Position numbers and translations under genes: made by a program. A model generated the notes under the pieces. It did no database searches and was not told where the DNA came from. It saw nothing but the letters and a program-made list of their open reading frames with translations. Shown here in pieces: positions 11,181-22,025 of a stretch of DNA of 64,000 nt (the first letter of the stretch is position 1; every line of letters starts with the position of its first letter). Source of the stretch: Plectrocnemia conspersa (lineage: Eukaryota > Arthropoda > Insecta > Trichoptera > Polycentropodidae); contig VTFK01000552.1 in NCBI GenBank assembly GCA_009617715.1, forward strand, positions 1 through 64,000, given 5' to 3'.

Positions 11181-12841
11181 GAAACACCAAACTGAAATCA
11201 ATCAAATAGTCTTAGGAAAATCTTGGTAAATACAATCTGCGATGATCGATTAAAAGTATATTTATGTAATAATCACTAATTTCGACCTCCCAGACACGAA
11301 AGAAATTGAAAACAGTCCATATGTGATGCAAACACAGACCTTTCAGATATTGACCACTGACTTTTACCAATGGTCTATCATTCAGGTGTTTAAATAACTA
11401 CGTAAATGAAAGCTTTTCTAAGCAATAATGCTGCAGGTAATTCGGCTCGTTAAAGTTCGATAATATTGTTTACAAAATTAAGGTTATTTAAACGTTATAA
11501 GTGCTTTTTTTTTTTGAGACATACTAAAAAAAAAATATTTCCCTTTACTCACGAGCAAAATCTAGACGATTATTGCAACCAATATATTTTTATCGAAAAG
11601 GTCTTGAGAGTAACAATCAATTCAAATAATATTCAAGGTATTCCCTGCTTAATATAGTAATAGTTATTCACTGTATTGGGTACATTATAATTCTTTTTTA
11701 TGGTAGTTGGCGTATTTAATAGTAACCTCGATAGTTAAAATATATATTTATTACTACATACCTCGTGTACTAAGAAATTTGTGTTTTTAATTTCAATACA
11801 TTGCATAATAATAACTTCAAAGACTATTTTTACCTGTCACTTATAAGCAGCAAATTAATTATTATTCAAACAGGTATACTCTAAAAGTAATTAGGCCTAA
11901 TCTAAATTATTTCTAGTCTGGCAACACCAACGCTTAACAAACATAATAAATCACATTAATGCAAATATTACTCAATTGACTATTTATCATAATACTAAAT
12001 AAAAGCAATGAAAACAATAATTATTAAATAAAAATGTAGTACCAAAATAAAAAGTGAATCACTCAAATAAAAATTAAAAGTCAATAAAATTCACATTTGT
12101 TTTGTGCTGAAGGTATAATATACTGTTTTCCTTATATATAAGTATATAACCTTCATCTCTTTTATTGCATTATAAGAAAAAATGAAAGAGAGGAAAATTC
12201 CACATGAAAATACTTTTTAAATTTTATTGCTTGAATGATTTACTTAAAAATATATATATATTTATTTGTGATTATTACTATAGATAAAATATGTTTATCT
12301 AATCAATTTTGATAAACATATGAAATTTAATTTGTATTGCAGCCGTTTCAAATAAATTAAATAAATGCATGCAGTTAATAAGCCAAAGCGCTCAAATTCC
12401 GACCATTGTGCAATAATTGAGTCAAACAAATAAAAAAAATATTTGGCCTAAACAGTGACAATCGTGTACATTGATATTCATAATCCGTTCGCCGTGTATA
12501 CAATTGTCGATAGTTATTACAAAGCAAACTATCCATGTCGACAACTATGTAAATACACACTAAACACTATGAATTATTATGAGCGTTTTTTGCACACACA
12601 AACTAGCTATGTTTAAAAAAATAACATTGCAACACCTCTTTACCTGTGAATGTTACACATATTCCGGTTGGAAAGAAGATCGAGATAAATAATAACATAC
12701 CATCTTCTATATGCACTAAATAAATACACTTGGATAAAAAATTGGTGATAACAATCGATTCACTCAGTCACAACGATTTTTTAACGATGGAAATACGGAA
12801 GATAGATAAAAGAAACAAACCGATTTATTTTTTTCGTATGT

Positions 12842-13258
12842 TTGTTCTCGGAGCGCGAAAAAAGCGACGATACCCCAAGCGAACGCGACTCGACTGACGT
12901 TTGGTCGACCGGCGTCTGGAGAGCATTGCGCATGATGTGCGAGCGAGATGGAACATTTAAATATATGGCTAGAACGAGACGAAGAGACGCGTATCGGTGC
13001 TACGAACTCTGCGCTTTGTTTATGTACATAAAACGCAGGTTATATTCGTTGATAATTTTGCGACGTCATTTTTTTAGGTTATATGTCACAAATGGGCATT
13101 TTTTTAGGTTATGTCAAATGGGCGTTTGCATTTTTCGAAACAAAATGTCGCGCGTGCGCAAGGTCGTTGGCCCTAACGCGCGAGGGATGCGTCCATTTAT
13201 CACAAATATGCAAATCCCCCCTTTTAAAAATAAAAAATATGCATTCACGAATCTATGA
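12842..13258 (+). CDS. Open frame of 138 codons, unrecognised, probably not a gene
   Basis: This is one of the two longest frames outside the LINE. The predicted product is rich in Arg, Met and Cys with no domain I recognise. There is no signal peptide or clear membrane segment. An internal tandem duplication (13067-13122) produces the repeated residues HFFRL. It sits in a CpG-containing island, where stop codons are rarer by composition, so an open frame of this length can arise by chance. There is no visible splice or expression context. Alternatives are a long non-coding RNA, a promoter island, or chance, and I lean to chance. Confidence 0.15.
   Translation: MFSEREKSDDTPSERDSTDVWSTGVWRALRMMCERDGTFKYMARTRRRDAYRCYELCALFMYIKRRLYSLIILRRHFFRLYVTNGHFFRLCQMGVCIFRNKMSRVRKVVGPNARGMRPFITNMQIPPFKNKKYAFTNL
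13067..13122. repeat. Tandem duplication, two copies of about 28 bases
   Basis: The words catttttttaggttat, gtca and aatgggc occur twice back to back (13067-13096 and 13097-13122), the second copy slightly shortened. Confidence 0.75.
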
Positions 13259-15086
13259 ATAAGAATAAAATGTGGAAGTGAAATGGAAAACGATTCCCGC
13301 GGAACAATGCGGCGAGACGTGAGATTCGAAGATTAGAAAGTTATTATTGCATTGTTTTCCGAGCATTTGACCTTGTAACACATAAAACTATACAAATTGC
13401 TGCCATAACTAATGAAAAATCCACGCATTGTTTTATCCGAAAATAATAATGAAAATTCATGGCCGTGCGAATCCATCAGGCGCATAAAAATCTCGTCGAT
13501 TTAGCGATTTTTACGTTGCTCTCTTTAACGCCATAAGGCGAACGCGAAAAATTTGATATGGCGAATGGGTTTTTTGTCTTAAATTTACTTCAAAAGCCGC
13601 TAAGACCTAGTGAAGCGCGATTCAACGCAATTAGAGGTGAAATCGATTGTTGGAAAGTAGCTTATGTGCGAAGACTGATAATGGCATACAGTGTTGTAAA
13701 GGAAATGTTTTTTCTATATAATAAAAAGTGACGATTGTATTATTTGTATGTAATTATGTGTGTGCATTATGATAATATAAAATTGTGCAATATTGGTTGT
13801 TATCTTTCGAGTGGCAACACGTAATAATATAATTTTCCAAGTATATTTATATGTTTTATCAATAAAACAGCAAAATGTCCACAATTAAAAAGATGAAATA
13901 TAAATGTGCTTATTTAAATCAATTATAGAATTTATCGAATCAGCAAAATTAAAATTAATGCCTGATTATATAAACAATATATGTAGTTTTTATATAAAAT
14001 ATAACATGAAAGATAATTATCTCTGCAGATATTTCATTCAGTAATTGAATTGCACTGGTATTGAATTCGTTCCATTGAATTAGAGATGTAAATTTAGTAA
14101 AAAAAGCAAAATTTTAATATAAATAAACACCGTTGAAATAAAATCGTTTAAAAACGTTATACTATTTTAATGTAATTAGGTAATTAATATAATTGCTATT
14201 TTAATTATTAGAGTAATTAAATATTTTTAAATATGGTTATATTTATTATATTACATGTTTTCTATTCATAATAAAAACAAATATGCATGTGTGAATGTAT
14301 TTCATTTATTATTCTTATTATTATTTAGTTAATATTTATGTAATATATAATTTTTGAAAACTTTACTTTTTACTTCTGACGAATTTAGCCGAGATATTTA
14401 AAATGTTATTTTTTAGAGAAGTTTTATATATTTTTATCTGACAAAAAAAATAGGTAGTTATTCTTACCTAATATTATCGAATTTTACCAAAAATCCAGGT
14501 GGTTAGATACAGATTTATTTAAAATCTATTTTGCACATTGATAAGAAAAAAAATAGGTATGAAAACATATATAAATACAAAATTTACCAAAACTTGTAGA
14601 ATATTAACGGCAAACCGATTTGTAAATTTTGTCAGTGAAGTTTTTGTTTTTTGCTACCAGCTGTGAAACAACGGGCAGTTTTGCGAGAATTTAGCGCAAA
14701 GCAAAATTAAAAAAATATATATGATATCTTTTCAAAAGTAAATTAGAAAGTTTAGAAGCACTTATATTGGTACATCTGTTAAAATGATTTTATTACTTAT
14801 ATTCAATGTGTGGAAGAGGGGGGGGGGGCGTAAAATTAAAACTTTATTAATGTACATAAAAAATATAAAAAAGTAACGTCAAAAATACATTTAACAATCT
14901 GCATGTTTATGTAAAAAACTTTAATCTCTATTCAAGGAAAAAAATAAAAACTTAATATTTTTTTCATATAGTACAAACATTAAAATGCGCAATTAGCTTT
15001 TGCTTTTGCGGTAGATATTAAAGATATAAGTAAAATAAGTTTGATTTTACTCGCCTCGTGGACAACCATTAGCAAACATGATGGGG

Positions 15087-15378
15087 ATTTTTTTTAATCT
15101 TCCGTTGTAACTTGACAGGCGTAAGTCCAACGCGTTAAAACGGATTAAACACAATCAACACCTACAAGAGGTGCTAGACCAGACTTAAAACAAAATAAAT
15201 CAGTGACATATATTTATAAATTATAAATAAACAAGTATTTCAGGTTTAAATCAATATATGTTACTTTGCAACTGTGGAGCATTTTTATAAATAAAAAGTC
15301 GGTTCTATTGCGAGATCCGAATCCGCGGCCTCTGAATTGTCAGTCCAGCGTCTTACGAACTACTCTATTCCGGCCTTC
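15087..15378 (-). mobile_element. tRNA-derived SINE, copy 1
   Basis: Read on the minus strand, the head begins near 15378. It has a TAGTTCGTAAGACGC stretch fitting an A box, an anticodon-arm-like stretch with loop CTGACAA, and GGATTCGGATCTC in place of the B box. The body then runs to a 3' part with GCGTTGGACTTACGCCTGTC and a T-rich (plus-strand) tail near 15087. The body and tail align by eye with the SINE at 57196-57515, including gacatat followed by attataaat, and gcattttt followed by aaataaaaa. In the tail, CCGTTGTAAC (15102-15111) can pair with GTTAAAACGG (15134-15143), leaving the conserved motif in the loop. Length is about 290 bases. No clear target-site duplication is visible. Confidence 0.75.
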
Positions 15379-16126
15379 AATATATTTTTTTAATTTTTCG
15401 GAATTCAGGTTAATAAAGTGTATATACTATTTTGAAAAGTATTTAATTTTATATAAAAAAACAAACGTAATATGAAATATCAGAATAAATTCATTTGATG
15501 CAATACTAAATGCTGTATTTATAGTGTAATAATATATATTGATAAAGAGATAAAACATTTCATGATATTAAAATTGCATTACTACTCTAAAAGAGATTTA
15601 GCTCATACTCTATAAAATATTATTATGTGACTTTTATTAAACAATAAACGCCTCTTATTTACTTGTTTTATATATTTTATGTTAAAAGTTTTCATAACGC
15701 GCAATTGAATGACACGTCGTTTAATGGCTGCAATAAAAGTTTATTATATAGACGAAAAAATGGCGCCCGTCAAGTAGAAAATCTCTGTCTTGGGGCTTTT
15801 TATACAAAACTGAAATCCTTTATGTATTATTGCATATTTTTTATTTTTTATTATAAACATTATAAAACGATTATGATAATTTTAATTTCTCACAAAAGTT
15901 TTTATGATGCATTCATAATAATATTTAAATTTCACACAAAAGTCTTTATGGCGTATATATATATATATTAATGCATACATATTACATACATATATTACGA
16001 ATACGTAATAGTTCATAGCATGATATAATTCTGGGTGCAATAAAATGAAATTGCTGTGTATAAGAGTTGGCAATAATCCGCATAGTATCACACAAAACTT
16101 TGGGCATTCGTACGATTCAAACTTTA
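15379..16126. other. Unassigned spacer
   Basis: There is an AT-rich stretch with a short (TA)n run at about 15954-15968. The 102-codon frame at 15663-15971 is low-complexity Phe/Tyr/Ile and overlaps an antisense frame, so I do not call it. Confidence 0.5.
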
Positions 16127-16945
16127 TTACGCCACCATAAAGGCGTATATTTTTATATTAGCACTATCATTGTTATCTACGATTCCGGTCCCGGAAAAGC
16201 GATGTAAATACTGTCTGGAAAATCTGATAGCCAGATTCGATGAAACTCCAGAAACAATGGTACAACAAAAATACGTTGGGGAGCTTTGCAAAATAACCAA
16301 TGGTACATAAAAATACATGTCTACATTTTCAGCGTAGATGAGAAATCTATAAAACTTAGTGTATTATTTTAGACACCTTACAAAAAAAAGTTTTAAAATA
16401 TTCCCGGTATATATGTATGAAAACCTACTAGAAATAATAAATATATATTCATACATACTAAGTGTTATGTATTTTTAAAATCATAAAATCGCGAATAAAA
16501 CTAGTGCCTTTGTATTTCAGATTATAAAAGCAAGATTCGTTTCTGAAAAAGCATTAAATGTTACTGTGACATTTTTATGGCAAAGGCTGGCGACGGGTGT
16601 CAATCTTCGTACTCTAAATTTAGTCGTAAGGGAAAAATAGGAGATAAAAACGTAAATTTTTATATAGTAGAAATTGAAAGATAGTAATATACCCAGTGCC
16701 ATTACAAGCTTCTGGGAGGAACGAATTGACGAATGCTGAACGGATGCTTTTACTGTTTCCACATTTTCTGGCGTTCTAACGGTCTTAGGTATGCCAGGAT
16801 ATAGTTGCCCGAAGATTGAAAATCCATATCAAAATCGTTTTCCGATGTACATATGTATTTCAAACGAGCGCGAAGTGTGTACGGAACGCTTTCTGCGTCG
16901 ATATCACAGAACGGTTGTTATCATAACACGCTTGAACAACAAAAC
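16127..16945 (-). pseudogene. Tc1/mariner-like transposase remnant (N-terminal helix-turn-helix part clear)
   Basis: On the minus strand, starting near 16940, the translation reads YDNNRSVISTQKAFRTHF, then TILIWIFNLRAT, and after a frameshift RTPENVETVKASVQ, SSIRSSQKLVMALG at about 16690. This order (NNRSVxxTQRAFRxHF, then NTIxxWVxxFxxTG, then VRTPENVExVRxSV, then RSxRxxALxLGIS) is the DNA-binding N-terminus of a large arthropod transposase family of the Tc1/mariner type, often labelled DUF4817 in annotation. The catalytic DDE core is missing or unrecognisable between 16320 and 16690. A stretch at 16127-16318 (GVSSNLAIRFSRQYLHR) could be the C-terminus, but this is tentative. At least one stop and one frameshift are present, so it is dead. 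No terminal inverted repeats were found. Confidence 0.7.
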
Positions 16946-16969
16946 TCCGATGTTCACCTGACCAACTTG

Positions 16970-17009
16970 TAACAGGTAATAAAACGGCAGAGATAACAGG
17001 TAATAAAAC
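16970..17009. repeat. Short tandem repeat, 24-base unit
   Basis: The word taacaggtaataaaac occurs at 16970-16985 and again at 16994-17009, with cggcagaga between, giving a 24-base period over nearly two units. Confidence 0.8.
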
Positions 17010-17451
17010 CTATTGAATTACAATTAGTTAAGCCCACTAAAGCTTACACAGTGCCCCTTCGAAATATGGAAGATTTTTATGTCTCCCCCGTATAATAACA
17101 AAAAATATTAAAATAAATTCATTAAAGTTTTTTTTAAATTTTAAAAATTATAACAATTTAAATTAATAAATTAGATAGTTATTACATTTTATACTGATAA
17201 TAATGTAATTTTTTAGCATTTTATTTTGCCTTTATACTTGAGGATTTGCGGTAAACAAATTATTGAATATATTATAGTACCATATATGTTTTATATATGA
17301 ATGCTAGTTCCAACTGTCAAAACAGATTATTACTTTTTGTACACTTAAATATATAAAGCTTATTGTCGAATAAATTTTCATTGGATACACGGTGCTAATT
17401 ATTAAAAATAAAACACATTGGCAAAATATTTGTTTACACTAAGTGCCTATA

Positions 17452-17860
17452 CAGGTACTCCTCATTTAACGATCTATGTTTAACGACCAGCTCTACAGCA
17501 CAAAGATTCACTGAACTGGTCAATTTTTCGGTAACTATCTCTTCATGAATACGTTTAAGAATAAAACAAATCGTAAACGTTAAATTCACTTATTAATTCC
17601 GGTTGATTAAGTAGAGACGTAGAGGCAGCGGAAAATTTGATGAAATTGTTAAGAAAGGCAGTTACCGTCCGGAACAAATATTTCATGTAGATGAAACCGA
17701 ACTATGTTGAAAAAAAAGCCTAAAATATACTGTGTACATACATATAAAAGTTATGAGATCCTGTTTTTAAATGGCTTTTAAAGATATAATTACGTTGCTG
17801 TTTGGAAGAAATGTCACTGGGTTCAAGATAAAACCTTTTTTCATCTATCGTTCCAAGACG
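17452..17860 (+). mobile_element. Tigger/pogo-like DNA transposon remnant
   Basis: A terminal sequence CAGGTACTCCTCATTTAACG begins at 17452 directly after TA, the target duplicated by this superfamily, and resembles Tigger-type ends. Downstream, 17651-17709 reads KKGSYRPEQIFHVDETEL, matching the YxPEQIFNVDETGL block that holds the first catalytic Asp of the DDE domain. After a gap, 17771-17860 reads ITLLFGRNVTGFKIKPFFIY, matching the LTLLLGGNAxGDxKLKPLLVY block; the Asp after Gly is replaced by Phe in this copy. A stop follows ETEL, and the DNA-binding N-terminus and the C-terminus are absent. The right end of the element was not found. The element is clearly defunct. Confidence 0.8.
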
Positions 17861-18977
17861 ACGACCGGCGGCGCCCCGTCCGCCGATCTCTCTTATCATA
17901 ATATTTCAACAACATGTAATTATTATATAAACGTTCAATAAACTACCACTGAAGCGGCCCAATATGTGTCTTATTGCCACCCATCGCTACCCGTCCGCCA
18001 AAGAAGCAATACATATAATATTTATTAACAGCGCCTCTGACGATAATATCAAAAATCAATAAATTAAATATTCTATTAACGTAATCATTGATCACGTCAC
18101 AGTGTGCCTAATACAGGTTTATAAATACATGTATAATTACTAGATTAAAGTGATTTATTTTAACGCTTTAATTATATATTTCATCAACGCTATCAATCCA
18201 TATAATTGAGGAATATGTTTTTAAAATAATTTTCAATGAAACTGGTTATAAACATTTTATTTATAGCATTAATTAAACGTTGAAAGCGAGTCTTGACTAC
18301 CTTGTAGGTGAATCACACTACATAAAAATCGCCATAATTATAAACATGATCTCAACTCGATCTTAATTCTCGGACAATATCCGCATCCCGCCCACCGACA
18401 GCTTCCCAAAAGGACACTTCTGCAACCCGATACCCTTCGAATACGTTCGTTTGGATGGCAAAATTTAATTTCAATTATCCTTCCATAAAACGCCTCTTCT
18501 GGAATTATTCTCGCGTTTTAATCGCGAGCCCAAATGGGATATCCAATTTCGGGTGAGTGCTCGGGAATATCCGAGTAAGAACTGACCATCACCGTGTCCA
18601 AAATCGGAGTTGACTGCCTACGGGGAATATCTTCCTGAAGCTGCGGGGGAGTCATTTCCCCTTCAGTCATGGAGCAAATTCAATTAATTGCCCCCATCTA
18701 ATATGCGAACGTTTTGGATGTTGTATTAGATAGAGCGGAAACAATGGTAAACTTTGAAATCAATATATCGTGCCAAGTAAAGATAAAATCTTACTTAAAA
18801 CCTGTTCTGATTACACTAGCACTATATCCGTTGAAAAATCAACGGAAAGCCAATTTAACCAACAATACACTAATGTATGTAAAAGTAATATACATAGCTA
18901 ATTTAGGAATATCATTAGCACAGTATTAATATTTTAATTCCGGTAATATTTTTTTTAAATAAAATATTGATAACAAT
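17861..18977. other. Unassigned spacer
   Basis: 17865-18030 contains two similar-looking GC-rich words (cccgtccgcc at about 17876 and 17991) around an AATAAA-like signal, loosely like part of an LTR. I found no second copy or primer-binding site, so I leave it unassigned. 18360-18710 is a GC-richer patch with no recognisable content. Confidence 0.45.
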
Positions 18978-19006
18978 ATTTATTTATTTATTTATTTATT
19001 TATTAA
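18978..19006. repeat. (TTTA)n microsatellite: LINE 3' tail
   Basis: There are about seven TTTA units on the plus strand, which is (TAAA)n in the sense of the LINE that ends here. Short tandem 3' tails are typical of LINEs that do not use a plain poly(A) tail. Confidence 0.9.
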
Positions 19007-19016
19007 AATTATAACC

Positions 19017-19052
19017 ATCGTGACCTGACAGGCAAACCTAATGCGTCACGAT
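19017..19052 (-). other. Potential stem-loop in the LINE 3' UTR
   Basis: ATCGTGAC (19017-19024) is perfectly complementary to GTCACGAT (19045-19052), giving an 8-bp stem with a 20-base loop about ten bases from the tandem tail. The loop contains, in sense orientation, GCATTAGG and GCCTGTCAG. Similar loop words occur in both SINE tails. In other LINEs (for example eel UnaL2) a 3' stem-loop next to a short tandem tail is what the reverse transcriptase recognises. Such a role here is inferred. Confidence 0.55.
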
Positions 19053-19116
19053 AGTCAAAAGTACTAATACATAATAATACATACAAATATAAACAAGACA
19101 AAACAACAGACACAAA

Positions 19117-19671
19117 TCACCTCAACAGGTGTGCATTGTCCCATACGAATTGAACCAAAACTCCATAAGTACAAGAGAAAATGTCAATATTACTATGGAC
19201 AGAATTGAGCAGATAAATGGCCTTGGCCAGAGAAGAGTTGGCAAGTGCTCCAGTTCTACACTTAACAGGCAAGAATAGTGGACGCGACCGAGAACTATAT
19301 CCACCTTCAGGAGCCCACATTTGAAGCTGCTCGAGCACTGAAGGATTGTCTACGATGCCCTTGAGCAATTTCCAGAAGTGTTTAATTACATAAACACTTC
19401 TGCGAGTCGACAAAGAAACGTATCCCAGGGCTCCCAAAATAAAAGCACTAGGAAACAAGAACGGATAATACCCGTATTCCTTCAAGTATAAATATCGAAG
19501 AAATTTACGTTGTACTTTTTCCAGCTTCAATTCATTACATTGACTCATTACGCCTGGGATCCAAATGATGGAGCTAGTTTCTAGTATGCTGCGGACTAGA
19601 GTATCATAAAGAGTGCGCAATACTAAAGTATTCCTAAAGTAACGCGCATTTCTCAAGATAAAACCGAGCAT
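19117..19671 (-). pseudogene. LINE ORF2, C-terminal region
   Basis: There is an open frame of 184 codons ending at a natural-looking stop. It begins MLGFILRNARYF and continues VLRTLYDTLVRSILETSS, WIPGV and LEKVQRKFLRYL. This is the post-RT (thumb and C-terminal) region common to jockey/CR1-like elements, where a LYxxLVRSxLEYxSxVW block precedes LExVQRKFxRxL. It is separated from the RT piece by frameshifts at about 19680-19760, where the intermediate DLGVTFEERWKF block is still readable in another frame. It has no catalytic residues of its own. Confidence 0.85.
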
Positions 19672-19749
19672 TTTTTTAAGGATTTGCTATGAGTCTCTGC
19701 AATGTGCTGGCTAAATTTCCAACGTTCTTCGAAAGTCACTCCTAAATCC

Positions 19750-20420
19750 TTAGTTGAAGAAAACCTTTCCAGAAAAATATCCACCTAGATGGTATGAATA
19801 TTTTGCCGGCGTTAACGACCTTGAAAATGAAATTGTGTGACATTTCTTTACACTGAAAGGCAATTGGTTATAGCAAGCCCATTTCCATATAGAGTTGAGA
19901 TCCTCCTGTAGGTCGAGGGAATCAGAAATCGAATGCATTTTCTTGTAAATTTTCAAGTCATCTGCATATAATAAAAAATCTGAATGCTCTATTGCTGTTT
20001 CTATGTCATTAATGAACAATAAAACAACAATGGACCCAAATTGGATCCTTGAGGTACTCCAGTAGGGGTCTTATATCGTTCTGAAAAAGAGTTATTATAC
20101 TTGACGAATTGATATCTATTGGTCAAGTAATTTGAGAATAGATTTATGAGATCTTCAGAAAACCCAAAATTAGATAACTTTTTTACAAGTAAAGCATGGT
20201 TAACTTTATCAAATGCTTTTTCAAAGTCTGTGTATATGACGTCCACTTGTACACCAGAGTCCAATGATTTTGAAACATAGTTAGACAAAACCATTAGATT
20301 AGTGACAGTGGATCGAGATTTACGGAAGCCATGTTGTTGGTCGAGAAGCATACACCTGCAATGATTAAAAATGTATTTATGCAAAACAATTTCAAATAAT
20401 TTTGCAGGTGATGAGATCAA
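19750..20420 (-). pseudogene. LINE ORF2, reverse transcriptase domain
   Basis: All catalytic blocks are visible. QQHGFRKSRSTVTNL is the fingers block, and DFEKAFDKVNHALL is block A with the first catalytic Asp. TGVPQGSNLGPLLF is block B. LLYADDLKIYKKM is block C, with the intact YADD pair. One frameshift at about 20005-20030 separates block B from block C, so two overlapping frames (20001-20420 and 19750-20019) cover the domain. Upstream, at about 20420-20470, the NYRPI-type block (DNYRPIALISSP) is readable but again out of frame. Two scraps of a related element lie at 33715-34196. The function was RNA-templated DNA synthesis during transposition. Confidence 0.92.
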
Positions 20421-20439
20421 AGCTATTGGCCTGTAATTG

Positions 20440-22022
20440 TCAATCTGAGATTTGGGACCCTTTTATGAATCGGAGTGACTTTTGAACATTTCCACAATTC
20501 TGAAAACAAGAGGATCTCAAAATTAAATTAAATATAAATTTTAGAGGCTGTAAAATACCAGACTTGCATCCTTTCAGAATGTAGTCTGGAATAAAATCTG
20601 GTCCCGAGGTAAAAATGGACTTTAGTCTGCTAAATCCATATTCCATATCAACCAAACTAAAGGTTTTGATTGATAACAAAGATGACCATGAACGAAGAGT
20701 CTCATCGTAATTAGAATTAAACTCTAAATGTGACCCATCATTATGGTATACGGTTTGAAAATACCTAGCAAATCCATCTGCAATCTCTTCAGAACCTTCA
20801 AAATTGATGTTGTTCCAACTCATCGATGACAGTAAGGATTGGCCATCGCGTTTTGAGTTAACGAATTTCCAAAATTTTTTCGGATCTAAAATTATCGACT
20901 TTTCACAGTCTCCAATATAGTTTCGATGGCAATCGCAAATCATCAATTTTGCACGCGATCAGAGAGTACGAAATTCTTCATAGATGAGAGAATTTCGTGT
21001 TCGTTTCCAGATTTTATGTATGACATGTTTCTTTCTAAGAATTGTAATTACCTCATTCGAGAACCATATTGGATAAATTCTACTAGTCGTTGGATATCTT
21101 CTGGAAAAACATTCATCAAAAATACCATAAATTAATTTATAAAAAACATCAAGAGCAGAACTAACATCAATTGTTTGATACAATTGTGTCCAATCCGTAC
21201 GAGACAGCAAACCATTGAGGTGGTCAAAATCCACTTCCCTAAACTTCCATCCATACAGTATATTCTTACATACTTTTTCATTTATAAATGGACGTGAATT
21301 TGTCTGTTTGAACCTAATGCCAACTACGAGTGCCGGATGATAATTATCCTCTTTAACGAGGACATAATTACTTCTCGTGACGTCATCGCAATTAGCATAT
21401 ATGTTCGTTAAAATTACATCAAGTTTTTTATTATAAATATTATTGACACAATTAATATCAGATAAATTAAATAATGAAATGGTGAAATCAATCTCCGCAC
21501 GCAAATATGGGGCGGACGGAATATTGAAATCACCTAAAATGATTATTTTTTGCCAATTAAAAAAAAATCACTGTTAGACATTAAAGTGTGAAAAAAAAAG
21601 ACATCACTTACTTCACGTGCCTGCATTGGCGGAAAATATACAACACACACATACAGTTGTTCTCCGTTTAAAAAGTCAATCTCGACCCAAATGTGCTCTC
21701 CGATGGTGTGTAAACGTTCTAATCGGCATGCTGAGCGGACACGGTCGCTGCGAACCGCCAACAGAACGCCTCCTCCTCTGGTGCCTCGGTCTCTTCTGAA
21801 CATCAGATATCGATCATCAAAAATCTCAGCATCACTCACTGAATCACTTAACCAAGTTTCTGATAGGGCGATCAGATCATGATCCTGGGCAGCGACGGCA
21901 GAAAAACACTCTACAGTTTTTGTGTTGAGACCCCTTACATTTTGGTAGTAGCATAATAAGGTGTCTTGTTTCCGCACTCCATTATGCTGAGGGCGCAATG
22001 GTTCGTCGAAATTTCCATTCAT
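20440..22022 (-). pseudogene. LINE ORF2, AP-like endonuclease and linker
   Basis: From a Met at 22022 the frame reads LCYYQNVRGLNTK (catalytic Asn block), LIALSETWLSD (catalytic Glu), RGGGVLLAV, CVVYFPP and then a frameshift in an A run near 21548. It resumes with IIILGDFNIPSAP (catalytic Asp/Asn), LDVILTN and EDNYHPALVVGIRF. The last block is normally S-D-H; here the Asp is replaced (N-Y-H), a variant seen in some insect elements but possibly inactivating. The frame continues through a TGA at 20959-20961 into a linker with FWKFVNSKRDG, SGPDFIPDYILKGC and the pre-RT WKCSKVTPIHK region. The nonsense codon looks like a CGA-to-TGA change. Confidence 0.88.
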
Positions 22023-22025
22023 TAA

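Larger units (their letters stand above)
11181..15086. other. Unassigned spacer with a CpG-containing island
   Basis: There are no recognisable genes. About 12840-13640 is richer in G+C and CpG than its surroundings and holds the open frame listed at 12842-13258 and a tandem duplication. A run of eleven or so G occurs at 14818-14828. Several (AT)n-like short runs are present (for example 12248-12262). Confidence 0.5.
18978..22025 (-). mobile_element. Non-LTR retrotransposon (jockey/CR1-like LINE), nearly complete ORF2, inactive
   Basis: This is the largest element of the window. In sense (minus) order it holds an AP-type endonuclease (22022-20959), a linker (20946-20440), the reverse transcriptase (20420-19750), a C-terminal region (19671-19117), a 3' UTR (19116-19007) and a (TAAA)n tail (19006-18978). 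No ORF1 is seen upstream of 22022, so the copy is probably 5'-truncated, or ORF1 is too decayed to see. Such elements copy themselves by target-primed reverse transcription: the endonuclease nicks DNA and the RT copies the RNA in place. At least five frameshifts and one nonsense codon break the reading frame, yet the key RT motifs are intact, so the insertion is fairly young compared with the other LINEs here. A clear target-site duplication was not found. Confidence 0.9.

Noticed and set aside
16162..16625. Two plus-strand stretches (16162-16306 and 16521-16625) with protein-like translations and splice-like borders
   Set aside because: They are antisense to a recognisable transposase remnant on the minus strand, and their exon phases do not join without a stop.
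17865..18060. Possible solo LTR (repeated cccgtccgcc, AATAAA-like signal)
   Set aside because: There is no second LTR, no TG...CA borders with a matching target duplication, no primer-binding site and no gag/pol.
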